A stretch of DNA of 64,000 nt from JAQBDA01 sp963709875 (lineage in GTDB: Bacteria; Chloroflexota; Anaerolineae; Anaerolineales; UBA4823): the NCBI GenBank assembly GCA_963709875.1, contig CAVPYB010000011.1, positions 434,001 to 498,000 on the forward strand, given 5' to 3'. The notes under the pieces are model-generated. The model searched no databases, was not told the origin of the DNA, and saw only the letters and a list, made by a program, of their open reading frames with translations. How positions within the stretch are numbered: the first letter of the stretch is position 1; each line of letters opens with the position of its first letter. Below are positions 37,602 through 46,838 of the stretch, piece after piece. A program made the translations under genes and the position numbers.

Positions 37602-38080
37602 GCCATTGCATACTGGCTGATTGCGCTGGTCAGAGCTTCCTTGGCTCTCAAGAGACGCTCATGCTCCTGCCTCTCGATACATTCTCCTCGCCAATAATCC
37701 AATTTTGAATGCCATTTTCGCCGTACTTCTGTGCTCCAGTGAGCGTATTCCCTTGCTGAGAGATCATCAAGGCGCCTCAACCAGATGAGGTCGTTCTCCA
37801 ATAGCGCCATATCCAGCTCGAAAGCGGTATAGCAGCAGGCGGCAGCAGGCAGGCGTTCAGCTTTTGCCTGCGGGTATGTTGTCCCCTCTACAAGCGCGTG
37901 CGGGGTCAGCTTGAAGATGCCGGCCATCAACGTGATCGTGCGCTCGCTGGGGATGCTCAGGCCCATCTCGATATGCGATACTGCCACACGCGATATCGCC
38001 AGTCGCCCTGCCAGATCTTGCTGCGTCCAGTTTTGCTGCTGGCGCAGTCTGCTGATGCGTTTGCCGATGCTTTCAGGCAT
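37598..38080 (-). CDS. XRE-family transcriptional regulator
   Basis: 160 residues. Residues 5-60 are a Cro/C1-type helix-turn-helix (GKRISRLRQQQNWTQQDLAGRLAISRVAVSHIEMG). The remaining 100 residues are helical with no recognised domain. It converges on the DUF58 gene (4-base overlap of the 3' ends) and diverges from gmd. A perfect inverted repeat in the shared intergenic region (38152-38170) is a candidate binding site for it. Confidence 0.88.
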   Translation of the reverse strand: MPESIGKRISRLRQQQNWTQQDLAGRLAISRVAVSHIEMGLSIPSERTITLMAGIFKLTPHALVEGTTYPQAKAERLPAAACCYTAFELDMALLENDLIWLRRLDDLSAREYAHWSTEVRRKWHSKLDYWRGECIERQEHERLLRAKEALTSAISQYAMA

Positions 38081-38151
38081 GGCACCTCCTTCTGCTCACC
38101 CGAAAATTCGCTAAATCCGTTCCTGTAGCGTGTTTTAATAATTTCCCGATC

Positions 38152-38170
38152 CTGCTAATTCACTTAGCAG
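38152..38170. promoter_or_regulatory. Inverted repeat between the XRE gene and gmd, candidate operator
   Basis: CTGCTAA (38152-38158) and TTAGCAG (38164-38170) form a perfect 7-bp palindrome around a 5-bp spacer. It lies 72 bp upstream of the XRE start and 66 bp upstream of the gmd start. A possible promoter for gmd follows (TTGACC 38177, CATATT about 17 bp later). Confidence 0.5.
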
Positions 38171-38235
38171 ACAGGTTTGACCATTTCGGGTATAGTAGTC
38201 ATATTGTAAACGAAAAGCCTGTGGAGGTTTCACCC

Positions 38236-39195
38236 TTGAATTCTAAACGTGCCCTTGTCACTGGCATTACCGGTCAGGATGGTTCCTACCTGGCAGAGCT
38301 GCTATTAGAGAAAGACTACGAAGTCGTCGGTATGGTACGCCGCTCGAGTACGATCAACTTCGAGCGCATCAACCATATCCAGGAGCACGTCCAGCTGGCA
38401 TCTGGCGATTTGCTGGATCAGGCTTCCTTAATCGATATCCTGGAGCGCTACCGCCCGGCGGAGGTGTACAACCTGGCTGCCCAATCATTCGTCCAGACCT
38501 CCTGGACCCAGCCGGTTTTCACAGGCGAAGTGACCGCCCTGGGAGTGACCCGTCTGCTGGATGCCGTCCGCATGGTGGATCCGGACATCCGTTTCTACCA
38601 GGCAAGCACCAGTGAAATGTTCGGAAAGGTGCGCACTGTCCCGCAGAACGAAGATACCCCTTTCTATCCCCGCAGCCCGTATGGGGTTGCCAAAGTGTAT
38701 GGGCATTGGATCACTGTGAACTACCGTGAGAGCTATGATCTGTACGCATTATCCGGCATCTGTTTCAACCATGAGAGCCCGCGCCGCGGGCATGAGTTTG
38801 TAACCCGGAAAATCGCCCGCGCCGCAGCCAGGATCAAGCAAGGTTTGCAGAAGGATTTACGCCTGGGCAACCTGGATGCGCAGCGGGATTGGGGCTACGC
38901 GCCGGATTACGTATATGCGATGTGGCTGATGCTGCAGCAAGATACGCCCGACGACTATGTGATCGCCACCGGGCACACCCACACAGTCGAATATTTCGCC
39001 CAGCTGGCTTTCGAAGCAGTCGGGCTGGATTACCATGATCATGTCGTCCAGGACGAGCAGTTTATGCGTCCGGCAGAGGTTGACATCCTGGTAGGCGACC
39101 CATCACGTGCATTTCGCAAGATGGGCTGGAAGGCTCGCACCAGCTTCGAGGAGCTGGTGACCATTATGGTCGAGGCGGAAATGGAGAAGCTCTGA
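38236..39195 (+). CDS. gmd: GDP-mannose 4,6-dehydratase
   Basis: 319 residues from TTG at 38236, which has GGAGG about 9 bases upstream. A GTG at 38221 is in frame but overlaps that ribosome-binding site. It is an extended SDR enzyme: NAD(P)-binding GITGQDGSYLAELLLEK, the catalytic region ASTSEMFGKV (Ser/Thr, Glu), and YGVAKVYG (Tyr, Lys). NHESPRRGHEFVTRKI is diagnostic for Gmd. It makes GDP-4-keto-6-deoxymannose, the precursor of fucose or rhamnose-type sugars for surface glycans. No reductase gene follows. Confidence 0.93.
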   Translation: MNSKRALVTGITGQDGSYLAELLLEKDYEVVGMVRRSSTINFERINHIQEHVQLASGDLLDQASLIDILERYRPAEVYNLAAQSFVQTSWTQPVFTGEVTALGVTRLLDAVRMVDPDIRFYQASTSEMFGKVRTVPQNEDTPFYPRSPYGVAKVYGHWITVNYRESYDLYALSGICFNHESPRRGHEFVTRKIARAAARIKQGLQKDLRLGNLDAQRDWGYAPDYVYAMWLMLQQDTPDDYVIATGHTHTVEYFAQLAFEAVGLDYHDHVVQDEQFMRPAEVDILVGDPSRAFRKMGWKARTSFEELVTIMVEAEMEKL

Positions 39196-39217
39196 TTACC
39201 AACATGAGGAGCCGGTG

Positions 39218-39989
39218 ATGAGGTCAAACGCGCTGTATATTATCGTATTGACAGCTCTCCTGGTTGGCTGTGGCTCACCCCCTCCCACCCCTGGGCTGGC
39301 TACGCCCACCACGGCTGATAGCATACCCGGAGCCACGCTCCAACCCACCCAGGATATCTTCGCTGCGGCGCGCCTATCGATGGTCCGCGAGCAGATCGAG
39401 CTGCGCGGAGTTGACGACGCGGCTGTATTGGATGCCATGCGCCAGGTGGAGCGCCACATATTTGTCCCCCAGGACTATCTCGATCAGGCTTACGACGATC
39501 ACCCGCTGCCGATTGGCTTCGGTCAGACCATCTCCCAACCCTACATCGTCGCTTTGATGACCAGAGAGTTAGGTGTTCAAGCCCGGCGACCGGGTGCTGG
39601 AGATCGGCACCGGCAGTGGCTACCAGGCGGCAGTCCTGGCGCAGATGGGTATCGAGGTATATACCATCGAGATCGTACCTGAGCTGGCGGAGCAGGCTGA
39701 AACCCGCCTGGCAGACCTGGGATACGGGAAAGCCCAGGTGCTAAACGCAGATGGTTATTTCGGTTGGGAAGAACACGCTCCATTCGACGCGATCATCGTC
39801 ACCGCCGCTCCGGACCATCTGCCCCAGCCGTTGGTCAGCCAGCTGGATGAGGGTGGACGGCTGGTCATCCCTATCGGTCCGGTGGGAACGGTCCAGACGC
39901 TGTGGCGGTTTGAAGTCCTTGACGGGGAGCTGCAGGCAGAGAACCTGGGTGCAGTGCGTTTTGTGCCTTTTACTCGCGCGCCTCAGTAA
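39218..39989 (+). CDS. pcm: Lipoprotein-type protein-L-isoaspartate O-methyltransferase (frame broken near 39575)
   Basis: About 256 residues after removal of one G near 39575 (TRELG continues as FKPGDRVLEIGTGSGYQAAVLAQ). The PCMT motifs are all there: VREQIELRGV, FVPQDYLDQAYDDHPLPIGFGQTIS, the SAM site LEIGTGSGYQ, and EHAPFDAIIVTAAPDHLP. Unusually it starts with a lipoprotein signal (LLVGCGSPPPTPG), so it would sit outside the membrane where SAM is not expected. The enzyme repairs isoaspartate in aged proteins. GAGGAG precedes the ATG at 39218. It ends inside the convergent gene by 20 bases. Confidence 0.87.
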
Positions 39990-42494
39990 GCCTCTGTTCG
40001 TGAGTGGTGCGGCTCCATAATATATACACAAACGTACATCCGGCATAGGCCGCAGCCCCGACCCACATCACCGTCGAAAATCCGCTGCTGAGTGAGAGGA
40101 TGGCTGCCAGCACAGCGGCGATCACCGAGGCGCAGCCGTTTACCGCCCACGCCCACGGCACCCAAGTGGGGGAATGTGACTCCATTTGATCCACGCCGAG
40201 CGGGAAGGGCAAGCCCATCAGCAGCCCAAGCGGCAGCAAGACCAGCATTCCTGCAACAGCACGCGCCAGCGTGCTCCATCCCAGCGTGTACTGGACGACT
40301 GCACCGGTCATCCAGGGCGTCAGGACAGCCAGGATGGCCAATGTGACCAGGGCGACCCGCCTCGGCAGCCAGGGATGGCGTGCGATGAGGCTCCCCAGTC
40401 CGGAAAACAGCAGCAGCGACAGCACTACCGCGTGAAGGCATAGGTAGGGTGCCCGAGCAAGAGGATCCAGGTTTGAATGAGCGGGATTTCCACCAGCAGG
40501 AATGCAATACCGATTAGCGAGAAATAGGCCAGCACGTACCCTAACCCGCTGCGTCTCCCTTCAGACTTGCCTGCTCCGTCCTGCATACGAGCGGGCATTT
40601 CCTGCGAGCGCCGCTTTAACAGGTGAGCACGGAACGGGGCTGCCACCAGCGGAGCAATGACCAGAACCAGACTGAACGCGGAGACCAGGATTAGCAGTGC
40701 CAGCAGCACCAGAAAGCCGCTGCCGCCGAACGGCTGCCAGGTGCGCCCCAGCTGCGCCAAGATATCCGGGACCTGTTCCCAGGTGAAGAAATGATAGAAG
40801 AACGGGTGGTCATCTGTCGCCGGGCGTATATCGAAGGGATAGGCTGCATAGAAGGCTTCCCGGTCACCTGATTCCAACAGCGAACGCACTGCCAGGTAGT
40901 AGCCAGACTTTGGCAGGCGGTTGTAGCGGTTGGTCTCTTTGGCTGCGATATCCGGCGCCCAGACCAGGTCGTAGCGGCGGCTATCTGCAAACTCGCGCGC
41001 AGCTATCAGCTCATCAGCCTCCCACCCACCCGGTTTGACCAGAAATGTGATCGTCTGGATGCCGCGATATGCCAACAGCGCATCTCCAGGTCTGCTCTCG
41101 CCGGTCGCTTCCAGCGCTTCGACCAGGGTGGCAGCCATGCGCACCGATTCGCTGGGCGGGGTTTGCAGCCAGCGTGTGACGACCAGGATGCCATCCGGCG
41201 CCAGCCGGGTGAGCGCTTGAACGAACATCTCCACGGTCAGCTCATAGGTCTCCTGCAGGCTGTACGCCCCGCTGGTGACCGGTCGATAGGCGCTGGTGAG
41301 CGGCAGGTAGACTAGGTCGTAGTCCTGCGATACTCCCTGCAGGTGCGTTCTTCCGCTGCGGATGACGGTCTTGACTTTCTCCGTCTCGTACGGATTGGAC
41401 CCCGGAGCGGAGATACGCAGAGCCTGAGGCACCATCGGGTTGTTCAGCAAGGCGGTAATTCCGGCCAAATCCCCTGCTTGAGCCTGCAGCAGACCCAATC
41501 CGCCGCCGGGTTCGATCACCAGCGCCTCGCGGCCGGGGCGCAGCTCGAACGCCAGCGCTTCGGGCAGGTATCCGGCTGCCTCGAGCTGGGCATCCCCCAC
41601 CAGGCTGACCGGTGAGAGATTATCCCCGTCGATGGAAAGCCCGATCTGCTGGGGCAGATACCCGCGGTAGGTGTAGCTCAAACCCGGCATGGCATGGATG
41701 CCTGCCCCTTCTACCACATCCACTCTGGAGATAGCATTCCAACGCCCCAGCAGAAGATGGTAGCCGGGGTGCAGACGGGCGTAGGCCAGACCTTTGTACG
41801 GGGAGATGACCAGCCCGAACGGCGAACGCCAGGTGTAGTTCGCACCCGCCAGCCAGAGGATAGCAGCCAGACCGGAAGCAGCGACAAGCCATGCAATGCC
41901 GCGTTTCAGGTGGGGTGACTGCGAAGGGTTGCTGCGCAGCAGGAGCGCCGGAAGGACACCCAGCATAGCGCAGCCGACCAGCGCACCTGGCACTCCAGCG
42001 GCAGACATCAAGACCGGCGCAAGCATAACTCCGCCCGCCGACCCGAGCAGGTTGGCCGCGTAGACGATATTGCTAGGCATATGCTGCGACTCACTTGCGG
42101 CGGCTGAAAGCGCGGCCGCGATCCCGGTCCCGCTGCACAGGAAGGGCAGGCTGAGCGCCAGATAGTACAGCGCGAAATACTCGATCTGGCGCGAGTCGAT
42201 CGCCAGCGCGTACGAGTCGAAGGGCAGCAGATTGACCACCAGATACGATAGCGCCAGGCTGGCAGCAAAGGCGATCCCGCTGGCTGCCAGCAGGTTATCG
42301 ACTGGAGTCTCTTTCAGGCGTGTGGGTAGGCTGAGCAGGGTCCCGCTGGCGGCGAAACCTAATAATGCCAGGCTGATCACCAGGAAGGCGAAATGGTAGT
42401 GCTGCGCCGCGGCCAGCTGGCGGGTAAGCGTGCCCTCCAGGCACAGGGTTGCACCTGCCAGTGTAGCGACGGCGAGCAGTCTGCGAGATTCCAT
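39970..42494 (-). CDS. Spermidine-synthase-like membrane protein (frame broken near 40432)
   Basis: About 841 residues if one base is restored near 40432 (GHPTYAFT continues as AVVLSLLLFSGLGS). It has seven or eight N-terminal membrane helices, a central Rossmann-like spermidine-synthase domain (ALVIEPGGGLGLLQA, YDLVYLPLTSAYRPVTSGAYS) and a second membrane block at the C-terminus. This matches fused membrane/spermidine-synthase-like proteins of unknown substrate; aminopropyl transfer is not shown. The start at 42494 follows the permease's stop; an earlier in-frame start at 42599 would overlap that gene by 91 bases. Confidence 0.8.
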
Positions 42495-42508
42495 CGAATC
42501 AGTGATGA

Positions 42509-43297
42509 TTAATACGTCTGGTCCGTTCGCTCCCACCAGTACAAGGTGCCCAGACCACCGATCAGGCTGACGAGGAAAACGATGGCGTAGCTGATCCAAC
42601 CCAGGTTTGCATACTGCAGACCGGCCATACCTGCCCGCAAGGCGGGCACCGCCCAGGGGAAGAATTCGCCCCAGCCGATCGCCGTGATCACCTGTGCCAG
42701 CAGCAGGGCAAGGATCGCCGCTCCCATCGGTGGGAGCTCGCCGTGCCAGGCGCTGGCGAAGAAGGCGATTGGCGTGATCAGGGCGATGTTCAAGATGGCT
42801 GTTACGGCGATGGTCAGCGTACCCTGCCGGATCACCTCCACCGGGACCGGCTGCAGGGACACAGCCGCTCCGACCAGCAGCCCGAGCAGGCAGACGAATA
42901 CCGTCAGGAGCGCCGACCAGAGCATGATCACTGCGAACTTGCCCAGCACGAACGCCGAGCGCGGCGTGGGCAGGGCGAGCAGGTCTTTCAGCGTGCGGTC
43001 TGTATACTCGCGCCCGAACACCCAGCTGCCGATGAAGCCGAACAGGATGATCCCCCCGACCGCGACCGCCTGGGCGAGTATCCCCAGGTAGGTCTGCCAG
43101 TCGGCAGAGCCTGCTACGATCTGGGCTTTGGTGCTGATGATCCCCAGCCGGCGGGCAAGGTCGGGGTCTTTCAAGATGATCATGAAGAAGCCGCCAACAA
43201 ACGGGACCAGCGAGAAGGCCAGGGTGGTCGCCAGCGGCATTTTAGAGCGGCGCGCTTTCAGCAGCTCGATCCGGAACGCTTGCAGGATACCGTTCAT
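42509..43297 (-). CDS. ABC-2 type transporter permease
   Basis: 262 residues with six membrane helices and the family start AFRIELLKARRSKMPLATTLAF, as in bacitracin/lantibiotic-type exporter permeases (BcrB/YxlG-like). It overlaps the ATPase gene by 4 bases (start 43297, ATPase stop 43294), so they form one exporter. The substrate is unknown. Confidence 0.88.
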   Translation of the reverse strand: MNGILQAFRIELLKARRSKMPLATTLAFSLVPFVGGFFMIILKDPDLARRLGIISTKAQIVAGSADWQTYLGILAQAVAVGGIILFGFIGSWVFGREYTDRTLKDLLALPTPRSAFVLGKFAVIMLWSALLTVFVCLLGLLVGAAVSLQPVPVEVIRQGTLTIAVTAILNIALITPIAFFASAWHGELPPMGAAILALLLAQVITAIGWGEFFPWAVPALRAGMAGLQYANLGWISYAIVFLVSLIGGLGTLYWWERTDQTY

Positions 43298-44232
43298 GGG
43301 CGGCTCTGCCTGTTCATGCCGATCAGCCGTAGGAAATATTCCTCCAGGTCTTCCTGCTTGACCTTGAGCATCGTCGGAGGCTGCCCGGCGTGTACCAGGC
43401 GGGTGGCAATCTCATCCGGGCTTTCGATGGCGGCAGTATCTTTCAGCTCCAGTACGCCGTTAGACGAGACAATGGCTGGAAAACCTGCTTCGGTGAGAAC
43501 GTGCAGAGCCGCCTGATTATCGCGGGTCTGGATGAGAAGCTGTTTTCTGCGGCTGCGTTCGAGCTCGTCTACATCCAGCTCCTGCAGCAGGCGACCCTGG
43601 TGGAGTATGCCAATGCGGTCTGCCAGGCGGGCAACCTCGCCGAGGATATGGCTGGACATGAACACGGTTGTGCCTTCTTCGCGCACGAGCTCCTTGAGCA
43701 GCTCGCGTATCTCGACAATCCCTGCCGGATCGAGACCGTTGGCGGGCTCGTCCAGCAGCAGCAGCTCAGGGCGGTGCATGAGCGCTTTTGCCAGCCCCAG
43801 GCGCTGAGCGTTGCCGTGCGACAGTTTGCCGGAGCGCCGGTCCGCGTAAGCGCTCAAACCAAGCCGTTCGATCGCTTCATCAACTACCGCTGCCCGCGTG
43901 CCCGGGCGCAGCCGGCGCATGGCGTCCAGGTTCTCACGGACGGTTAGCTCTGGATAAGCCTGTGGGGTTTCTACCAGATAGCCAATCCTCGCCCAGGGCT
44001 TCTTGCCTCCCAGGCGGATCTCTTCGCCCAGCACGCGCGCGCTCCCAGAAGTAGGTCTGACCATACCCAGAAGCAGGCGGATGGTGGTCGTCTTCCCTGC
44101 GCCGTTGAGACCCAGGAAGGCGTATATCTCGCCCTGCTTCACGCGCAGGGACAGCCCGTCCACCGCAGTCACGCTGCGGAATTTCTTTACCAGGTCCGTG
44201 GTTTCGATTGCAGGGTGCATAGGTGATCTCAC
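43294..44232 (-). CDS. ABC transporter ATP-binding protein (BcrA/DrrA-like)
   Basis: 312 residues. Walker A is GLNGAGKTTTIRLLLG, the signature is LSHGNAQRLGLAKAL, and Walker B is LLLLDEPANGLDPAG. The signature differs from LSGGQ, as is usual for the antibiotic-resistance-type group. The GTG at 44232 has AAGGAG 5 bases upstream and is preferred to the ATG at 44220. The C-terminal 80 residues are the accessory domain typical of these exporters. Confidence 0.92.
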   Translation of the reverse strand: MRSPMHPAIETTDLVKKFRSVTAVDGLSLRVKQGEIYAFLGLNGAGKTTTIRLLLGMVRPTSGSARVLGEEIRLGGKKPWARIGYLVETPQAYPELTVRENLDAMRRLRPGTRAAVVDEAIERLGLSAYADRRSGKLSHGNAQRLGLAKALMHRPELLLLDEPANGLDPAGIVEIRELLKELVREEGTTVFMSSHILGEVARLADRIGILHQGRLLQELDVDELERSRRKQLLIQTRDNQAALHVLTEAGFPAIVSSNGVLELKDTAAIESPDEIATRLVHAGQPPTMLKVKQEDLEEYFLRLIGMNRQSRP

Positions 44233-44330
44233 TGGACTCCTTCAGCCGTTCTACTTTACAATAATATCCTGATTCTAATCCAAACCTTATGGCTCTCCAA
44301 GACCCTTAGGGTTTGGAACCGAGGAGCCTC

Positions 44331-44963
44331 ATGTCTGCCAAACTCTGCCCTAAAGTGATCCTGGAGGGCACCCGGCTTACCTTCAAGACCGAGATTGCCT
44401 TCAACCTTAATGAGCACCCGCGCTTCGTAGGTGCGCGCAAGTACCGCTACCATTCGCCGCTGATCTCGGCGGAGTGGTGCGCATTCACCAACTACCCCTG
44501 GGGGCGCGGGCTGATCAATTTCCTGCCCGAGGAGGAAGCCCAGGCCATGGAGACTTACCATACCTGGGCGCGGCTGTTCGAGCTGCAGCGCTACTACTCG
44601 TGGATCATCGACCGCTTCCACCTCTCGACGCGTGCTCACCAGCTCCAGGCGCACGGCACGGATTACGGCTTCCGCTGGCTGGAGCAGCGCCTCCAACCGT
44701 TGGGGTTTCATCTCGTGCTCATCACACGCTCACCAGAATCCTTCGCCGCAGCCCGCCTGGAGCGATTGAAGGTCTCCGGCAACCCATCCCAGTATGACGA
44801 TATGCAGGCTTTCATCGCTGAACAGGAGCTTATGCGCCGACTGGCATCCGAATCGATCCTGCCCCACCTTGAGCTGGATATCTCCGATAACGACATCGCT
44901 TTGGCGACCGAGCGCATCGTCGATTGGATGGAAGTCCGCGGCGGGCTATGGCACCCGGATTGA
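44331..44963 (+). CDS. Thymidylate-kinase-like P-loop protein with altered Walker A
   Basis: 210 residues starting MSAKLCPKVILEGTRLTFKTEIAF, with GAGGAG 5 bases upstream. The region LEGTRLTFKTE lies where nucleoside/thymidylate kinases have GxxxxGKT, with the last Gly replaced by Phe. DRFHLSTRAHQLQ matches the DR(Y/F) motif that binds the nucleotide in dTMP and deoxynucleoside kinases. I infer a kinase-like fold with doubtful ATP binding; the substrate is unknown. The 5' leader (44276-44322) can form a CCAAACC/GGTTTGG hairpin. It is followed closely by a nucleoside phosphorylase-like gene, which fits nucleotide metabolism. Confidence 0.6.
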   Translation: MSAKLCPKVILEGTRLTFKTEIAFNLNEHPRFVGARKYRYHSPLISAEWCAFTNYPWGRGLINFLPEEEAQAMETYHTWARLFELQRYYSWIIDRFHLSTRAHQLQAHGTDYGFRWLEQRLQPLGFHLVLITRSPESFAAARLERLKVSGNPSQYDDMQAFIAEQELMRRLASESILPHLELDISDNDIALATERIVDWMEVRGGLWHPD

Positions 44964-44968
44964 ACTCG

Positions 44969-45703
44969 ATGTTGCCGGAAATGCTCAACTCATCCCCTGG
45001 ACGGAAGGTCCGTGTTGTAGTGCTGGTCTCGGCGGATGCGGAGTGGCGCGCCGTGCGCGCCATCTTGCCGGAGTTAGAACTCGAAGGATCACCTTACGGA
45101 GATTGGTCCTTAGTGACTGTTCCGGTGAACCGAGAGCCGCTGCCGGTCGTCCTTCTGCATGGCGGCTGGGGGAAGATCGCCGCCGCGGCATCGGCACAAT
45201 ATGCCATCGACCGCTGGCAGCCTGAGCTGCTGGTAAACCTGGGCACCTGCGGCGGGCTGCGCGGGCAGATCGAACGTGGAAAGATCATCCTGGTTGAGGA
45301 TGCCCTGGTTTATGATATCTACGAGCAGATGGGCGACCAGGCAGATCACCTGGCACATTATGCAACCCGTATCGACCTTTCCTGGTTGAACGGCGTGCTC
45401 CCAATGGATGTGCGTCGCGGACAGATCGTCTCAGGGGACCGCGACCTGGCGCCTGAGCAAATCGAATATCTACGCGAGCGCTTCGGTGCAATCGCCGGGG
45501 ACTGGGAATTGGCAGCCATCGCCTGGGTTGCACGCCGCAACCGGGTGCGCTGCCTGATCCTGCGCGGTGTGACCGATCTTGTCGATGCTGAGGGAGGTGA
45601 TGTATATGGGGACCTGGCAAGCTACCAGGTGGCAGCCCACGAAATGATGAATCGATTGCTGGGGTCGCTGCCCGGCTGGCTGCAGGCTGCCGGCTACCCG
45701 TAG
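44969..45703 (+). CDS. Nucleoside phosphorylase-like protein (MTA/SAH nucleosidase family)
   Basis: About 244 residues of the PNP_UDP family. Typical segments are VVLVSADAEWRAV, LVNLGTCGGLRGQI and LILRGVTDLVD with the catalytic Asp. The usual MEGA motif before it is DWELAAIAWVA, so substrate choice could differ. The start is unclear: in-frame ATGs lie at 44924, 44948, 44969 and 44981. I chose 44969 because it follows the previous stop. It may split 5'-methylthioadenosine, S-adenosylhomocysteine or another nucleoside. Confidence 0.82.
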   Translation: MLPEMLNSSPGRKVRVVVLVSADAEWRAVRAILPELELEGSPYGDWSLVTVPVNREPLPVVLLHGGWGKIAAAASAQYAIDRWQPELLVNLGTCGGLRGQIERGKIILVEDALVYDIYEQMGDQADHLAHYATRIDLSWLNGVLPMDVRRGQIVSGDRDLAPEQIEYLRERFGAIAGDWELAAIAWVARRNRVRCLILRGVTDLVDAEGGDVYGDLASYQVAAHEMMNRLLGSLPGWLQAAGYP

Positions 45704-45722
45704 CTCGAGACGGTATTTTCTG

Positions 45723-46220
45723 CTAAGTATCATCACCCAGGAGCATCTCCAGCTCAATCTCATCCCTCAGTGGGATGCCGTCTAAGCCTGTGTGTGAGAT
45801 CTCCGGTTTCAGACGGCGCGATTCTTCAAGAGCGTTCGGATAAATAGCTGCCAGGTGGAAGCCGCGTTTCTGGTAGAAGCGCAGGGCGGGCAGGTTGTCG
45901 TTGGTGGTGATCAGCCACAACCGCTTGCAGCCGCGGTTAGCAGCTTCCTCGCACACTGCTTCAACCAGCGCTGTACCGATACCCTGGCTGCCAACAAGGC
46001 TGTCCAGCGATACGATCTCACATTCAGTCCCAACTATATTGCATGTGACTAATCCTTGCGGTAGTTCTTCCAGCCTGGCGATGAACCCGGGCAGTGTGTC
46101 CGCCTGGTGGACCACGCCGCGCGTGACGACCCGGGTCGACTTCCAACGCTGCTCGAGCAGACTGGCGACCCACGCCCGGTCACGCAGGTCAATCGGGGCG
46201 GTATTGAGCTCACTTTTCAT
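45723..46220 (-). CDS. GNAT family N-acetyltransferase
   Basis: 165 residues. The acetyl-CoA motif is SLVGSQGIGTALVEAVCEEA (motif A), followed by LWLITTNDNLPALRFYQKRGFHLAAIYPNAL, typical of RimI-like GNATs. The substrate is unknown. It converges on the phosphorylase gene after 19 bp. Nothing in its context gives the substrate. Confidence 0.9.
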   Translation of the reverse strand: MKSELNTAPIDLRDRAWVASLLEQRWKSTRVVTRGVVHQADTLPGFIARLEELPQGLVTCNIVGTECEIVSLDSLVGSQGIGTALVEAVCEEAANRGCKRLWLITTNDNLPALRFYQKRGFHLAAIYPNALEESRRLKPEISHTGLDGIPLRDEIELEMLLGDDT

Positions 46221-46838
46221 CCTTCACGTCCAAAATCACTATGTTTTTGCAGTTTAGGAAACGTCGACCTATCAGATTCGTTAGAATTGGCTAATTTGAC
46301 GTTTATTGTCTATTAATCTAATTGACATGGATTACTTGCGATGGTAACCTATCGTAGTATAACTCCGGATAACTAGCAGATACTAAAACGATATCTTATC
46401 AAAGCCTCAAAGAATGATGTTGAGCGGCATGAGCAGCAGTGCTCGAGTCAACCAGCCAGGTTATGGGAACCCCAACTATGTCATTGCAGTCTGGCAGGGA
46501 TGGGTGTCCTCCTGGTATGGATTCGCCCACAATGCTCTCTGTGCTTTTGATTTCCCAACCGGTCTGTAAAAATGCAGGCCGGTATATATTTATTAGTTAC
46601 GCAGTTCACGGGGAAAGTCCTAATATTATTAGATAATACGCTGATTGGGTAGGAATTTACAATCGCGGAGTGATACCCTGCATAAACCGCAGTTTCACAT
46701 ATCAATAGCTTCATTTTCCTGATACGGTCAAAAATAGGAGGTGAGGAATTTACGATTTGACCATCACCCTGCCAGGACACCTGGAATTCGTTTTCTGAAT
46801 AATTTAATCACCATAGACTAACCTAGAGAGGAACACTT
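46221..46838. other. 618-bp AT-richer gap without a supported gene
   Basis: This gap is clearly richer in A and T than its surroundings. It has only short frames without ribosome-binding sites (for example 46417-46569, 50 codons) and no tRNA, terminator or riboswitch that I can recognise. TTGACC at 46757 could be a -35 for the large secreted protein, without a good -10. AGAGAGGA precedes the ATG at 46839. Confidence 0.6.

Noticed and set aside
39970..42494. Naming the membrane fusion protein speE (spermidine synthase)
   Set aside because: Only the fold is supported; substrate-binding residues were not verified and such membrane-fused homologues have unknown activity.
46417..46569. 50-codon frame in the AT-rich gap (MLSGMSSSARVNQPGYGN...)
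   Set aside because: No ribosome-binding site, no promoter and no family; chance frame is likely, although it is not excluded.
46221..46838. Riboswitch or structured RNA before the large secreted protein
   Set aside because: I looked for c-di-GMP, cobalamin and other known cores; none of the conserved sequence blocks is present.
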